A program made the translations under genes and the position numbers. From an uncultured Pelagibacteraceae bacterium (GTDB lineage Bacteria; Pseudomonadota; Alphaproteobacteria; Pelagibacterales; Pelagibacteraceae): a stretch of 64,000 nt of DNA. The notes beneath the pieces were generated by a model. That model was not told the DNA's origin. It was given only the letters and a program-made list of their open reading frames with translations, and searched no databases. Positions 33,622 through 43,239 of the stretch are shown here, in pieces (positions within the stretch are counted from its first letter, which is position 1; each line of letters starts with the position of its first letter). Location of the stretch: the NCBI GenBank assembly GCA_902569405.1, contig CACFTX010000002.1, positions 88,803 to 152,802 of the forward strand. The letters run 5' to 3'.

Positions 33622-34300
33622 AGGTTTTAACATACTTGAAGTTGTAGTTGTTCTTGTTATAGTTGGAGTTATTTCAGCTGCAGCATATCCTAAATTTTCT
33701 GACTGGAAAAAAAAAAGAGAAATTAGAGACACTGCTTTGAAGGTAAAAAGTTTAATGTTAGGAATAAATGCTCAAGTCCAAAGAGGATTGTATTCATTTG
33801 TTCAAGTTTATGTGAATGTTGAAGACACAGAAATAACTTTTACATCAAAAGGAATGAAATCAGATACACTCAATAAAAAAATAAATGATGGCGACCATGT
33901 TTGGAATACAGATTCTTCAACAAGGTGTAATATTTCAAGCGCTACTTATTGGGATGACGATGGAGCAGTTGATAATAAATTAGAAGTACAGACACTTGTG
34001 ATAGACAGACAAAATATTACCACTAATTTTGAAGGAGAAGCTGCTGTATGTTTTTCTAAAAACGCAAGATGGTATAGCGGAGCAGGTAATTTTGTAAGTG
34101 GTACAGGGTCATCTATGGTTGTAGATGGAACAATGTTTTTATGTATAAGACCTACAGATGTTAACTTCTGTGCTGTAGATGAAAGTACTGGGAACCCAAC
34201 TATAGTTGTAGAAAATTTATACTCAGTTGATTGGACGAGATTTGGAGATGTAACTTTAGACAAGTGGAGTTCAATATCTAACGAGTGGGTATCACAATAA
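33596..34300 (+). CDS. Type IV minor pilin (FimT/FimU-like)
   Basis: Prepilin motif KG^FNILEVVVVLVIVGVISAAAYP; overlaps pilT 3' end. Confidence 0.82.
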   Translation: MRAQEKNIKGFNILEVVVVLVIVGVISAAAYPKFSDWKKKREIRDTALKVKSLMLGINAQVQRGLYSFVQVYVNVEDTEITFTSKGMKSDTLNKKINDGDHVWNTDSSTRCNISSATYWDDDGAVDNKLEVQTLVIDRQNITTNFEGEAAVCFSKNARWYSGAGNFVSGTGSSMVVDGTMFLCIRPTDVNFCAVDESTGNPTIVVENLYSVDWTRFGDVTLDKWSSISNEWVSQ

Positions 34301-34304
34301 TTAA

Positions 34305-34994
34305 ATGACAAAAAAAATTAAAAATATTTTAGGACTAACAATTTTAGAAGCGCTGATCTCAACAGCGATAGTGGGAATTGGCTTTGTTGCAATACTTCAG
34401 ATGGTAAATTATTCAGTTCAATCAATTGATACTTCAGGAGAAAGAACTAAGGCGAATTATCTAGTAAGCATGATGGCAGAAGACGTTATTGGCCATAGAG
34501 ATAGCATCTATGGTGTAAACACCAACACACAGGATGTTGTTATGAATGTTGATGGAACTATTACAATTGAGGGTGTAGAGAGACCAGACGCAAGAAGGTT
34601 TTCAGATCATTTAGCAGGACAAGAATTTACAGCAAGATGTGGTGGACCAGCAGCTGTAGCTATTGACGCAACAGGAGATCCAGATGCCACACCTCCTCCC
34701 ACAAACGATCCAACAAAAAGTATTTATGAAACTGAATTTGTTGATGCCCCTTCCAATAAAGAGGAAAAGTGGATGAGAATATTTTCTGAAAATCGATATT
34801 TGAAATGCAAAGGAGAAAAAGATGTAAAGAAAATGAAAGTTTATAAAATATGTAGGTGGCCAGGTGTATGCCCGTATCAGGACAATTCAATTACAGATGA
34901 TGGAATGTACATTGGTAGAGTTCAAATTAACTTAAATGACGGCAGAAAAAGAAAATTTTTATATTTTCAAACTGATTACAAAATTAGAAAATGA
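34305..34994 (+). CDS. pilV: Type IV minor pilin (PilV-like)
   Basis: Prepilin motif LG^LTILEALISTAIVGIGFVAIL; second in minor pilin cluster. Confidence 0.72.
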   Translation: MTKKIKNILGLTILEALISTAIVGIGFVAILQMVNYSVQSIDTSGERTKANYLVSMMAEDVIGHRDSIYGVNTNTQDVVMNVDGTITIEGVERPDARRFSDHLAGQEFTARCGGPAAVAIDATGDPDATPPPTNDPTKSIYETEFVDAPSNKEEKWMRIFSENRYLKCKGEKDVKKMKVYKICRWPGVCPYQDNSITDDGMYIGRVQINLNDGRKRKFLYFQTDYKIRK

Positions 34995-35905
34995 TGAAAA
35001 AAAGCTATTTAAAAAATATTTTAGGTTTTACTTTAATTGAGGTGCTTATAGGTGTTGTGATTTCTTCAATTATGATGGCCGCAATGTATACTACTTATAG
35101 CGTTGTCAACAAAAGTTTTTCCCAAGTTACAGACCGTGCAAAAATTAGCCGATCAGGAAGAGACATAGTAGAAATGATGATGAGGGATGTAAGGATGGCA
35201 GGTTTTAAATATAGACTTGGAACAAATACACTAGACTTTCCAAAAACGAGTTACTTACAATTTTTAGGTGGAGATACCACTATTGCTTTAAGTCATGATC
35301 CTATAATAATAGAAAAAAATGCGCCGTTGGGTTTTTCTATAGCTGGAGCAACCGATCCAACTCCTAAGCATAACGATGATGATAAGTGCTGTGATAGAAT
35401 ACATATTGTCTATGATGATTTTAATCAAAATGATGCAACTCAACCTTATAAGAGATATAAGATCACTTACTATGCGGAACCAGTAGATGATGGGGGAGAC
35501 AAAAGGTATGCAGCATACAAAACTGTGCAAAGCTGGATACAAGGTTTAGATGCAGCAAGTGGATCATGGGTAAGTGATTGTTCTGAATGTTATGTTGGGC
35601 AAAAAATTCGTGATCATGTAGTTGATATGGAATTTATACCGCTTGATGCAGCAGGAAGAAAAATTTCCCCTATTCCAAAACCGGGATCTGACGAAGCAGC
35701 TAGAATTAATCTTTACAAAATAAGAGCAGTTGATGTGAGGTTAACGTTTAGATCAAAAAAAGAATTTTTTAGATTTGGTGCAAACGCTAGCGCTCCAAGA
35801 TTAGTAAAAGGACTTGGAGATAGATCGCAGGCATTTTTTGACAAATATTTAAGAGACTCTGTTGTTGTTACAATTCACACAAGAAACATTGGGAGTGGAA
35901 TATAA
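34991..35905 (+). CDS. pilW: Type IV minor pilin PilW-like
   Basis: LG^FTLIEVLIGVVISSIMMAAMYTTY, SGRDIVEMMMRDVRMAGF typical of PilW. Confidence 0.82.
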   Translation: MMKKSYLKNILGFTLIEVLIGVVISSIMMAAMYTTYSVVNKSFSQVTDRAKISRSGRDIVEMMMRDVRMAGFKYRLGTNTLDFPKTSYLQFLGGDTTIALSHDPIIIEKNAPLGFSIAGATDPTPKHNDDDKCCDRIHIVYDDFNQNDATQPYKRYKITYYAEPVDDGGDKRYAAYKTVQSWIQGLDAASGSWVSDCSECYVGQKIRDHVVDMEFIPLDAAGRKISPIPKPGSDEAARINLYKIRAVDVRLTFRSKKEFFRFGANASAPRLVKGLGDRSQAFFDKYLRDSVVVTIHTRNIGSGI

Positions 35906-35908
35906 ATC

Positions 35909-36673
35909 ATGAAACATAGAAATGAAAAAGGTTTTGCTTTAGTCATGTCTCTTGTTCTTCTTATGGTAATGTCATTAATGGGAGGAGCTTTAATTGTAAT
36001 TTCTTCAACGGATCATCAAAGTAATAATTCAAGTGATGAATACCAACAAGCTTTCTATGTAGCTGAGACTGCATTATTAGAAGCTGAAAAAAGTGTAGTA
36101 AATAAAATGATGGGGCCGTGGGTGCAGGTTGATACAGAATTTCAAACAAAACCTACAGGTATGACTTCAGGTGAAGAAGCAGAATGGGATAGTATGGTAG
36201 AAAACATTACAAATGCAGCAGTTGGAGGTTTGGCAAGAAATACAGATAAGAGAGATTTACCAACAAACTTAATTGCTGCTTCGGACACACCTTGTTTCAA
36301 CAGCTTTAGAAACATAAACAAAGCTGGTTTTTTGGTAACTGAACATCAAGTAAATAAAAATTTTGGAACTTTAATTCAGGCTGTCTTTACAGATGGTAAT
36401 CTTGATACCTTAGCATCAACCGAAATGATTACAAAAGAACAAGAGTATATGGCAAGGTTTAGATACGAATATTTTATAGCAAATATTGGTCCAGCAGAAT
36501 ATAGAGGCCCTGGTTCGAGTTTAAAAAAAACATCAACAAACTCTCAAACTTCTGGAACAGCATATAAAATTTATGGCTGTGGCTATATGATGTCAAGTGG
36601 TGCTGCGGCCGATGAGTTTGATGATCCAGATATACTAGTTCCACTAGAAACTGTGATTGTTTTATCAAATTAG
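35909..36673 (+). CDS. pilX: Type IV pilus assembly protein PilX-like
   Basis: N-terminal KGFALVMSLVLLMVMSLMGGALIVISSTDHQ, AFYVAETALLEAE. Confidence 0.78.
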   Translation: MKHRNEKGFALVMSLVLLMVMSLMGGALIVISSTDHQSNNSSDEYQQAFYVAETALLEAEKSVVNKMMGPWVQVDTEFQTKPTGMTSGEEAEWDSMVENITNAAVGGLARNTDKRDLPTNLIAASDTPCFNSFRNINKAGFLVTEHQVNKNFGTLIQAVFTDGNLDTLASTEMITKEQEYMARFRYEYFIANIGPAEYRGPGSSLKKTSTNSQTSGTAYKIYGCGYMMSSGAAADEFDDPDILVPLETVIVLSN

Positions 36674-36674
36674 A

Positions 36675-36749
36675 ATGCCCAGAATAGACATAAAATTTGA
36701 AGAAGAAGCTTTAAAAACAATAATGACATTTTATAATATAAAAAAATGA
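36675..36749 (+). CDS. Possible 24-aa leader/sORF (MPRIDIKFEEEALKTIMTFYNIKK)
   Basis: ATG one base after the pilX-like stop codon; its stop overlaps the next gene's ATG (ATGA). Confidence 0.3.
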   Translation: MPRIDIKFEEEALKTIMTFYNIKK

Positions 36750-37282
36750 AAAATTTTCTAAAATCAATGGTGTTAATTTTGACATTAGTCTTATTTAGCA
36801 AAAGTGCCTATTCTTGTGATGCATTAAAAAATGTTAAGTTAGGTGAAGATTTTTCAAAATCTTCAGAAGTATTAGATTTTATCGATGTCCATCTTCCAGA
36901 AAATTATGAGGATGGTGCAACTGCAGTTTACGAAGCCAGTACAGCTGATTACTGCCCTGACATGGGACTTGATAATACGACATTAAAAGTTTTTATCTAT
37001 GATTCAAAAATAGCAGGCATGAGAATAGAAACATGGGATCTTGAAGTTCAAAAACTTGAAATCTATAAATTTGTGAAAAACTATTATGGCAATATAGGCA
37101 AAGAGCCAAAAAAAAATTGGACAGGTTATAAAGATGTAAGTAGTGGTGGTAATAAATTATTTTATGCAAGAATGAAAGACAGCAATGGAGTTGTTGATGG
37201 AATTATAGAAACTTTTGATATTTCAACTCAAGAATTAATAAATTATACTATATCGGAAGATATAGTTGAGGTTGGGGAATAA
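36746..37282 (+). CDS. Secreted hypothetical protein in pilus cluster
   Basis: Signal peptide (MKNFLKSMVLILTLVLFSKSAYS), between pilX and pilY1. Confidence 0.7.
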   Translation: MKNFLKSMVLILTLVLFSKSAYSCDALKNVKLGEDFSKSSEVLDFIDVHLPENYEDGATAVYEASTADYCPDMGLDNTTLKVFIYDSKIAGMRIETWDLEVQKLEIYKFVKNYYGNIGKEPKKNWTGYKDVSSGGNKLFYARMKDSNGVVDGIIETFDISTQELINYTISEDIVEVGE

Positions 37283-37285
37283 TTT

Positions 37286-40200
37286 ATGATGAAAATTTTT
37301 AAATATTTTTTATTTTCTTTTCTTTTTTTGAATTTATATTCAGAAATTCAAGTTCAAGCCAAACCGGTACCACCAGGATCAGGAGAAGGTGATGTTCCCG
37401 CAAATATTTTATTTTTAATAGATAGCTCAGCAAGTATGAGCAGAAGAATTAATAATCGTGATGCAGTTTTTGGTATTTCAGGCGTAGGCTACGATACCGA
37501 TGGAGATATTATTGCAGGACAAAGAAGAAACCTTGGAGTAGTAAAATTTGATGCTGATGGGGCAAGAAATAGAGAATTTGGTAATAATGCAGCAAGATGG
37601 ACAGGACAATGGGGCGACACCTGCGAGGCAGGTCTTAACTTTGCATCCGGTGGTGGCACAGGGTATGGTCCAATGACAGTGGATACAAGATCAAGAACAG
37701 GGTCAAAAGTTAGAGTGGTTGCAAACATGTCGACTGATGACGGAATAATTTCTAATGAGGATATTGTTTTTTTTACATCTACTTTAAAACCTCTTAGAGG
37801 GGATATAATTGGAATGTCTGAAGATGGAACAGACTGTAGATTCTATTTAAATCCAAGCAATATGAAAGTACAGGCAATGGATATAGCTACAATAGGTGGT
37901 GAAGTTTTTTTATTTGCTGTTGGTAGATGGGGAAGAAATTCTGCTTTTGTTTCTTATAATTTAACAAAAGGAATAATGGGTCCAGTTCATAATTTTGGAA
38001 GAAATGGTAATTCGAGCTCACCTAGATATAATTTTAGACATACTTGGAGAATTGCAGTAAATAGCGATGCATCAATTCTGTATGCTGCTAGATATCATTT
38101 GTTTGGATTTGACTTAACGAAGGTAGGAGATGTTTACGAAATTACAGGAGGTGGAAATGCTATTTGCTCAAGATGCTATACAGCTACTAACTCAGGAAAT
38201 CTAGATACTCAGTTAGTGCCCGTTAGTGCTGTTGATGTATCTCCTGAAGATAACAATGTTCTATATATTAGTTCAAACTACAGACACGTTGTACAAAAAT
38301 TAAGTTTAGATGGAACTCAAAGGGGTTTAACAGTTGTTGCAAGAGCTGGAACTGGTTCTCGTGAATTCGGTATGAATACTGAAGATTCAGGAGAGCTTGA
38401 CGCAAGCAAAGTCAGATTTAGCTACCCAAATTCAATACATGTTACAGCTGATAAAATTTTAGTTGGATCTACTTCTGGAACGATTGACGAATTTAATGAA
38501 AATCTTTTTACTTCAGCAAATAAAGACTCAGCATGGCTTCAACAAATGGGTGGAGGCGCAGTCTCAAGATGGACTGGAGTAAAACAAGCAATGGCTACCA
38601 TTATAAGTGATACCACTTTAACAAGCGGTGCTCATTTTGGATATGGCCACTGGAATGCAGGTGAAACTGGAGGACATAAAAAAAGAGGAAGAGGTGGAAG
38701 ATTTTGTCATTTCAATGATTCATGTGATTATTATGGTGGATGGACCGGCAATCAAACAGATGGTCATTCTACAAAATGTAATAGAGACTCATGTTTAAAT
38801 GTTGGTATTAGCTCTGAAGGATACACTAGGATCCTCGACCATTTATTACCCCAAAGACTTGCATGGGGAACAGATTCTAGAGCATTTGCTCAAATAGCGT
38901 ATAAATATTTTGAAAACGACTTTGAAGGTTATGATTCTACATCTGATTGTCAGCTAAATTATGTAATTGTTATTGGCGACGGAATGTTTATGAACAATGA
39001 TTCTGCAGCAGCAGAGATTACTAAATTAAGAGGTAAACAAAATCCAGTTGTAACATTATTTGTGGCTTATGGCGGGGGTATTAACCCAGTTGGAATGGAA
39101 AGATTTGAGCAACTGGCCGTTGCAGGGTCTTGCCCAAATGGCGACTCATCACATCCAGATTGTGAACCAGTTATAGAAGCAGCAACACCTGTAGAATTAA
39201 AAACTCAACTAACAAGTAAAATTAGACAAATTCTTGCTGAAAAATTATCATTTACAGCACCATCAATTACCGCAACGGTTCAAGAAGGTGGATCATTATA
39301 TCAAGCTCAATTTTCTTATGAGCAATATGGTGAATGGCATGGGACAATTTTAAGAAAAAAACTTAATTCAGACGGCACAGTAGAACATGATACTACTTCA
39401 GGAAATGGTTTTGGAAATTGGGACGCAGCAAGAGAGGTGAAAGGACAGGCAGCTGCAGCAGGAGCAGCTGATACAAGAAAAATTTGGAGCGCAATGCCCG
39501 ATGCAAATTATATAGGAAATTGGGATAATTTTAATACCGATAACACAGAAGCTGTCATGGAGCTTTTTGGGTTGTTAGAATATTCTGTTTTAGATTACCA
39601 CAATACAACTTCACACTGTGCAACACGCGGCCATATTGGAGAAAATGGACATGAAGACGATGTCAAAGGTTTAATTAACTTCATGAAAGGAACTGATTAT
39701 TTTGACTATAATGGTGATTGTAATGTTACCCAAAAAAGAGAACATGTTTTAGGGGATATATATCATTCTCAGTTGGTAGAAATAGGGCCTCCTGATGCAA
39801 GTACAGATTTTACAAGTCCTAACGAAGAGGCATATTTTAGATCTGCAAACAATTATCAAGGTTATCAGAAAAATAACTATGCGAGAAGAAAAGTAATTTA
39901 CGCTGGTTCAAACTCTGGGATGTTACATGCAATAAATGCTGAAACGGGTAAAGAAGAATGGGCTTTCGTTCCACCATTTGTAGCCGGTATTATGCCATCA
40001 ATTATAAATCCAGGCCTAGATGGAAATATTGAAGTTACTTACGATGATGAAGGCAATAAATCAGCTAAAGGAGGAACAAATGCAATTTTTGGTGTTGATG
40101 GATCACCAGTTGTTCACGATGTATTTATGGCAGGCTATGACTCATCAGGAACTTTAGAAACTACAAAGTCTTGGCGTACTATTTTAATGATACCTTACGG

Positions 40201-42112
40201 AAGAGGTGGTGCTGGATTTTCAGTGTTAGATGTAACTAATCCAATATTAGTAGAAGGAAAAGGTCCTATACACATGTATTCAATATTTAATGATGCAATA
40301 AACAATAAGGTTTTAGTTGCTGATCATGAAGGAGTTATAACAGAGCACCCTTATTCTTCAGGTTCAGCAAGTGTTGGAGATTCTCTAGAAGGTCAACAGG
40401 CAACAAAAAATTATAATGATGCTCGAGACGAAGATGAGAAAAATTCACTTTCTTGTGGTGAAGAGGGTTCACCAGCTTGTATTGAACAAGATGCTATTGC
40501 TGCTTGTCAAACCAATGCTGCAGCAGGAGGCTCTTTTCATGTAACTGGAACAGCTTCTTGTTACCAGGGAACAACATTTACTTTTGAAGGATTAACTCCA
40601 CATGCACCTGATGGTGTAAATGTTCCTAAAAGTAATTTAAAAATAACAGAAAGAGTAGAAGGTACAATAAAAGCTATAGATTTTACTAGTGCAAAATATG
40701 TTTCTGGTCAGCTAGTTATTACATTTGGTGCAGACAAAATTTTTGCTGCCCCTGGAAGTGTATTAACTACTGTTACTAATGCCGAAACAGGCGTCGAAGA
40801 AGAAGTAAATCAACCAACTAATTCTTTCAATGTTGCTACTTCTTGTACTTCTGCTAGTGGTATTGATCCTAAATATGATTATAGCCAATTAGGTGAAACT
40901 TGGTCAACGCCAAGAATAGTTAGAATTCCTTCTGAAAAAAAAGGTGAAAGGGGCAATTATAAAAAGGACACTTATGTAGCTGTAATGGGCGCTGGAATGG
41001 GTGCCACAAATTTATGTGCTGGCTCTGCAGTTTATCTTGTTAATTTGGAAAATATGGACGATCCAGGATCAATTTATGGTTGGGAGGCTAATGGAGGTCC
41101 AATTACTATAGTTGACACTGACCCAGCTGGAATACTTACAGATACAGGACTTATCGCAACGCCAAATGGTAGTGATATAGGTAATTCATTACCTTCATCT
41201 GCAGTTGTGATCACTCCTGATACCGCTTACAACATTCCTTGGAGAGGAGCGATGGTATACTTTAATGATCTTGAAGGTAAAATTACAAAAATTAACTTAA
41301 CAAGCTCAAATGAGAACGGTGCAGAATTATTTGATCAAACAACATTATTTAGATTAAATGCCAATACTCTCAATAGAAGATATAGTTACTTTTCAATGGA
41401 TGCTGGAATTGGATTAACAACACGTGATTTTTGGTTGTTTGGTGGAACAGGAAATTTTGGGAATATAGGTGGAGGATCAAAATTTATGGATAATATATTA
41501 TACGGAATAAAGGATCCTCATTATCCATACTTTAAACATCTTAATTCAGTACATGTCCCACCTGAAACGGATAGTACTTTTATAAAAACAGCACACGAAG
41601 GTGCTAATGCTGCTAAAAGCGTTGAAGATGGTGTTGTATGTGTTAATACAACTGGAAAAGTAACATGCGACTATGGACCTGGACCAGGTGATTTAGCTTG
41701 GGTAATACATCTAGACACAGTAGATGGTTTGGCTCCAAATAATCCATCAACAGTAAATACATACAGAAAACTTTCTGCACCTCCAACGTTGTTTAAAGGA
41801 CAAGTGTATTTTCCAATTTACGAACCACCACCAGGTACCGACGCGTGTAATATTGGAATGGCATACATATGTGTAGCTGATGATGAATGTGGATCTAACA
41901 CTTCTCACCTTTTAACTAGAGGTGGTGTGGCTAACGACAAGAAATGTAAACAAGTAAGAGAAGGTATTTTATCTGAATTAGTAATTTTTGGTGATACACT
42001 TTTCGCTAACGTTGCTGGACCTAAAGAGGATGAAGATACATTGTATCAAGTTTTATCAGCAGCAGGAGAAGTTAAATCAAGCAGAGGAAGCTGGAGAGAA
42101 AGCGGATTTTAG
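37286..42112 (+). CDS. pilY1: PilY1-like type IV pilus tip adhesin/assembly protein
   Basis: 1608 aa; signal peptide, vWA MIDAS start (NILFLIDSSASMS), C-terminal PilY1 propeller (VIYAGSNSGMLHAINAETGKEEWAFVPP). Confidence 0.9.
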   Translation: MMKIFKYFLFSFLFLNLYSEIQVQAKPVPPGSGEGDVPANILFLIDSSASMSRRINNRDAVFGISGVGYDTDGDIIAGQRRNLGVVKFDADGARNREFGNNAARWTGQWGDTCEAGLNFASGGGTGYGPMTVDTRSRTGSKVRVVANMSTDDGIISNEDIVFFTSTLKPLRGDIIGMSEDGTDCRFYLNPSNMKVQAMDIATIGGEVFLFAVGRWGRNSAFVSYNLTKGIMGPVHNFGRNGNSSSPRYNFRHTWRIAVNSDASILYAARYHLFGFDLTKVGDVYEITGGGNAICSRCYTATNSGNLDTQLVPVSAVDVSPEDNNVLYISSNYRHVVQKLSLDGTQRGLTVVARAGTGSREFGMNTEDSGELDASKVRFSYPNSIHVTADKILVGSTSGTIDEFNENLFTSANKDSAWLQQMGGGAVSRWTGVKQAMATIISDTTLTSGAHFGYGHWNAGETGGHKKRGRGGRFCHFNDSCDYYGGWTGNQTDGHSTKCNRDSCLNVGISSEGYTRILDHLLPQRLAWGTDSRAFAQIAYKYFENDFEGYDSTSDCQLNYVIVIGDGMFMNNDSAAAEITKLRGKQNPVVTLFVAYGGGINPVGMERFEQLAVAGSCPNGDSSHPDCEPVIEAATPVELKTQLTSKIRQILAEKLSFTAPSITATVQEGGSLYQAQFSYEQYGEWHGTILRKKLNSDGTVEHDTTSGNGFGNWDAAREVKGQAAAAGAADTRKIWSAMPDANYIGNWDNFNTDNTEAVMELFGLLEYSVLDYHNTTSHCATRGHIGENGHEDDVKGLINFMKGTDYFDYNGDCNVTQKREHVLGDIYHSQLVEIGPPDASTDFTSPNEEAYFRSANNYQGYQKNNYARRKVIYAGSNSGMLHAINAETGKEEWAFVPPFVAGIMPSIINPGLDGNIEVTYDDEGNKSAKGGTNAIFGVDGSPVVHDVFMAGYDSSGTLETTKSWRTILMIPYGRGGAGFSVLDVTNPILVEGKGPIHMYSIFNDAINNKVLVADHEGVITEHPYSSGSASVGDSLEGQQATKNYNDARDEDEKNSLSCGEEGSPACIEQDAIAACQTNAAAGGSFHVTGTASCYQGTTFTFEGLTPHAPDGVNVPKSNLKITERVEGTIKAIDFTSAKYVSGQLVITFGADKIFAAPGSVLTTVTNAETGVEEEVNQPTNSFNVATSCTSASGIDPKYDYSQLGETWSTPRIVRIPSEKKGERGNYKKDTYVAVMGAGMGATNLCAGSAVYLVNLENMDDPGSIYGWEANGGPITIVDTDPAGILTDTGLIATPNGSDIGNSLPSSAVVITPDTAYNIPWRGAMVYFNDLEGKITKINLTSSNENGAELFDQTTLFRLNANTLNRRYSYFSMDAGIGLTTRDFWLFGGTGNFGNIGGGSKFMDNILYGIKDPHYPYFKHLNSVHVPPETDSTFIKTAHEGANAAKSVEDGVVCVNTTGKVTCDYGPGPGDLAWVIHLDTVDGLAPNNPSTVNTYRKLSAPPTLFKGQVYFPIYEPPPGTDACNIGMAYICVADDECGSNTSHLLTRGGVANDKKCKQVREGILSELVIFGDTLFANVAGPKEDEDTLYQVLSAAGEVKSSRGSWRESGF

Positions 42113-42312
42113 TTAAATATTTTAAAGTAAAAATATACAATCCATGAAAACATCGTAAGCATTGTAACAAAAATCAACGCAAGTCCAACTAGCGTGTCTT
42201 GATTAACTTTCTTTCTCCACTTTATTGGAAAAAAATTTAAAGAATAGGCATAAACAATAATAAAAATATTAAGTGCCGTAACAATGATGCTAAAGAATAA
42301 AAATTTATCCAT
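42109..42312 (-). CDS. Small two-TM membrane protein of unknown function
   Basis: Start MDKFLFF overlaps the pilD stop by 1 bp (TAATG); two hydrophobic segments. Confidence 0.55.
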   Translation of the reverse strand: MDKFLFFSIIVTALNIFIIVYAYSLNFFPIKWRKKVNQDTLVGLALIFVTMLTMFSWIVYFYFKIFN

Positions 42313-43076
42313 TATAAAAACATATGTTTTATTTGATTTGCAAAAGACACATAAATTATACACCCTATAATTATGTAGGGTCCAAAGGGAATTTGAGTTG
42401 TCATATTTTTATTTTTTTTAAGTAAAGATGGAACGTTAAAAATTAAAGCAACAAAAGATGAAATAAAAATTGTAAATGGAATACTTGCCCATCCAAACCA
42501 AAATCCAACTACAGCCATTAATTTTGCATCACCAAGCCCCATTCCTTCTTTGTTTCTAACTTTCTTGTAGAAAAAAATGATTAACCAAATTATTAGATAG
42601 CCAAAAACTCCACCAATTAAAGAATTAATATAATTTGGAAATATTGTTTGATTTAAATTTGGTTCAAAAGATTTTACAAAACCGATAAACATTAATGGAA
42701 AAGTTAATTCATTTGGAATTATAAAATGCTTTAAATCAATAAAAAAAATAATTATAAAAAATATACTTAAAATTATTAGCAATAATGTTGTGATGGATAT
42801 CCCATAGAGATGGTAGATAATTACAAAACTAATTGCCGAAATAAACTCAACCAAAAAATATTGTGAGCTAATTTTGTTACTACATTTTCTGCATTTTCCT
42901 TTAAGAAATATAAATGATAAAAATGGAATGTTATCATACCATTTTATTTGTTCTTTACACGATGGGCAAAAAGATCTTCCTTTAGCAATGCTTTGTTCGT
43001 TAGGTAATCGGTAAATACAAACATTACTGAAGCTGCCCCAAATACACCCTAATATAAAGGCAGCAATATAAAACAC
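42312..43076 (-). CDS. pilD: Prepilin peptidase / N-methyltransferase PilD
   Basis: CPSCKEQIKWYDNIPFLSF, CRKCSNKIS, GMGLGDAKLMAVVGFWFG; GTG start. Confidence 0.93.
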   Translation of the reverse strand: MFYIAAFILGCIWGSFSNVCIYRLPNEQSIAKGRSFCPSCKEQIKWYDNIPFLSFIFLKGKCRKCSNKISSQYFLVEFISAISFVIIYHLYGISITTLLLIILSIFFIIIFFIDLKHFIIPNELTFPLMFIGFVKSFEPNLNQTIFPNYINSLIGGVFGYLIIWLIIFFYKKVRNKEGMGLGDAKLMAVVGFWFGWASIPFTIFISSFVALIFNVPSLLKKNKNMTTQIPFGPYIIIGCIIYVSFANQIKHMFL

Positions 43077-43079
43077 AGA

Positions 43080-43193
43080 TTAGATTTTTAATTGAGTTGC
43101 TACTTCCAATATTCCATCTATACAATATTGAATAAAAATTACTGCATCTTGAAGATGCAAATAAAAATTAGGAGAATATATTATAACTTCCAT
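43080..43193 (-). CDS. Possible 37-aa sORF upstream of pilD
   Basis: Translation MEVIIYSPNFYLHLQDAVIFIQYCIDGILEVATQLKI; same frame as pilD, TAA one codon before the pilD GTG. Confidence 0.35.
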   Translation of the reverse strand: MEVIIYSPNFYLHLQDAVIFIQYCIDGILEVATQLKI

Positions 43194-43239
43194 TATTGTT
43201 AAAATTATCAAAATAGATGTAAAATGCAAAATATAAAAT

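Noticed and set aside
33946-34311. 121-aa minus-strand ORF
   Set aside because: Antisense to the FimT/FimU-like minor pilin gene, which has a clear prepilin motif.
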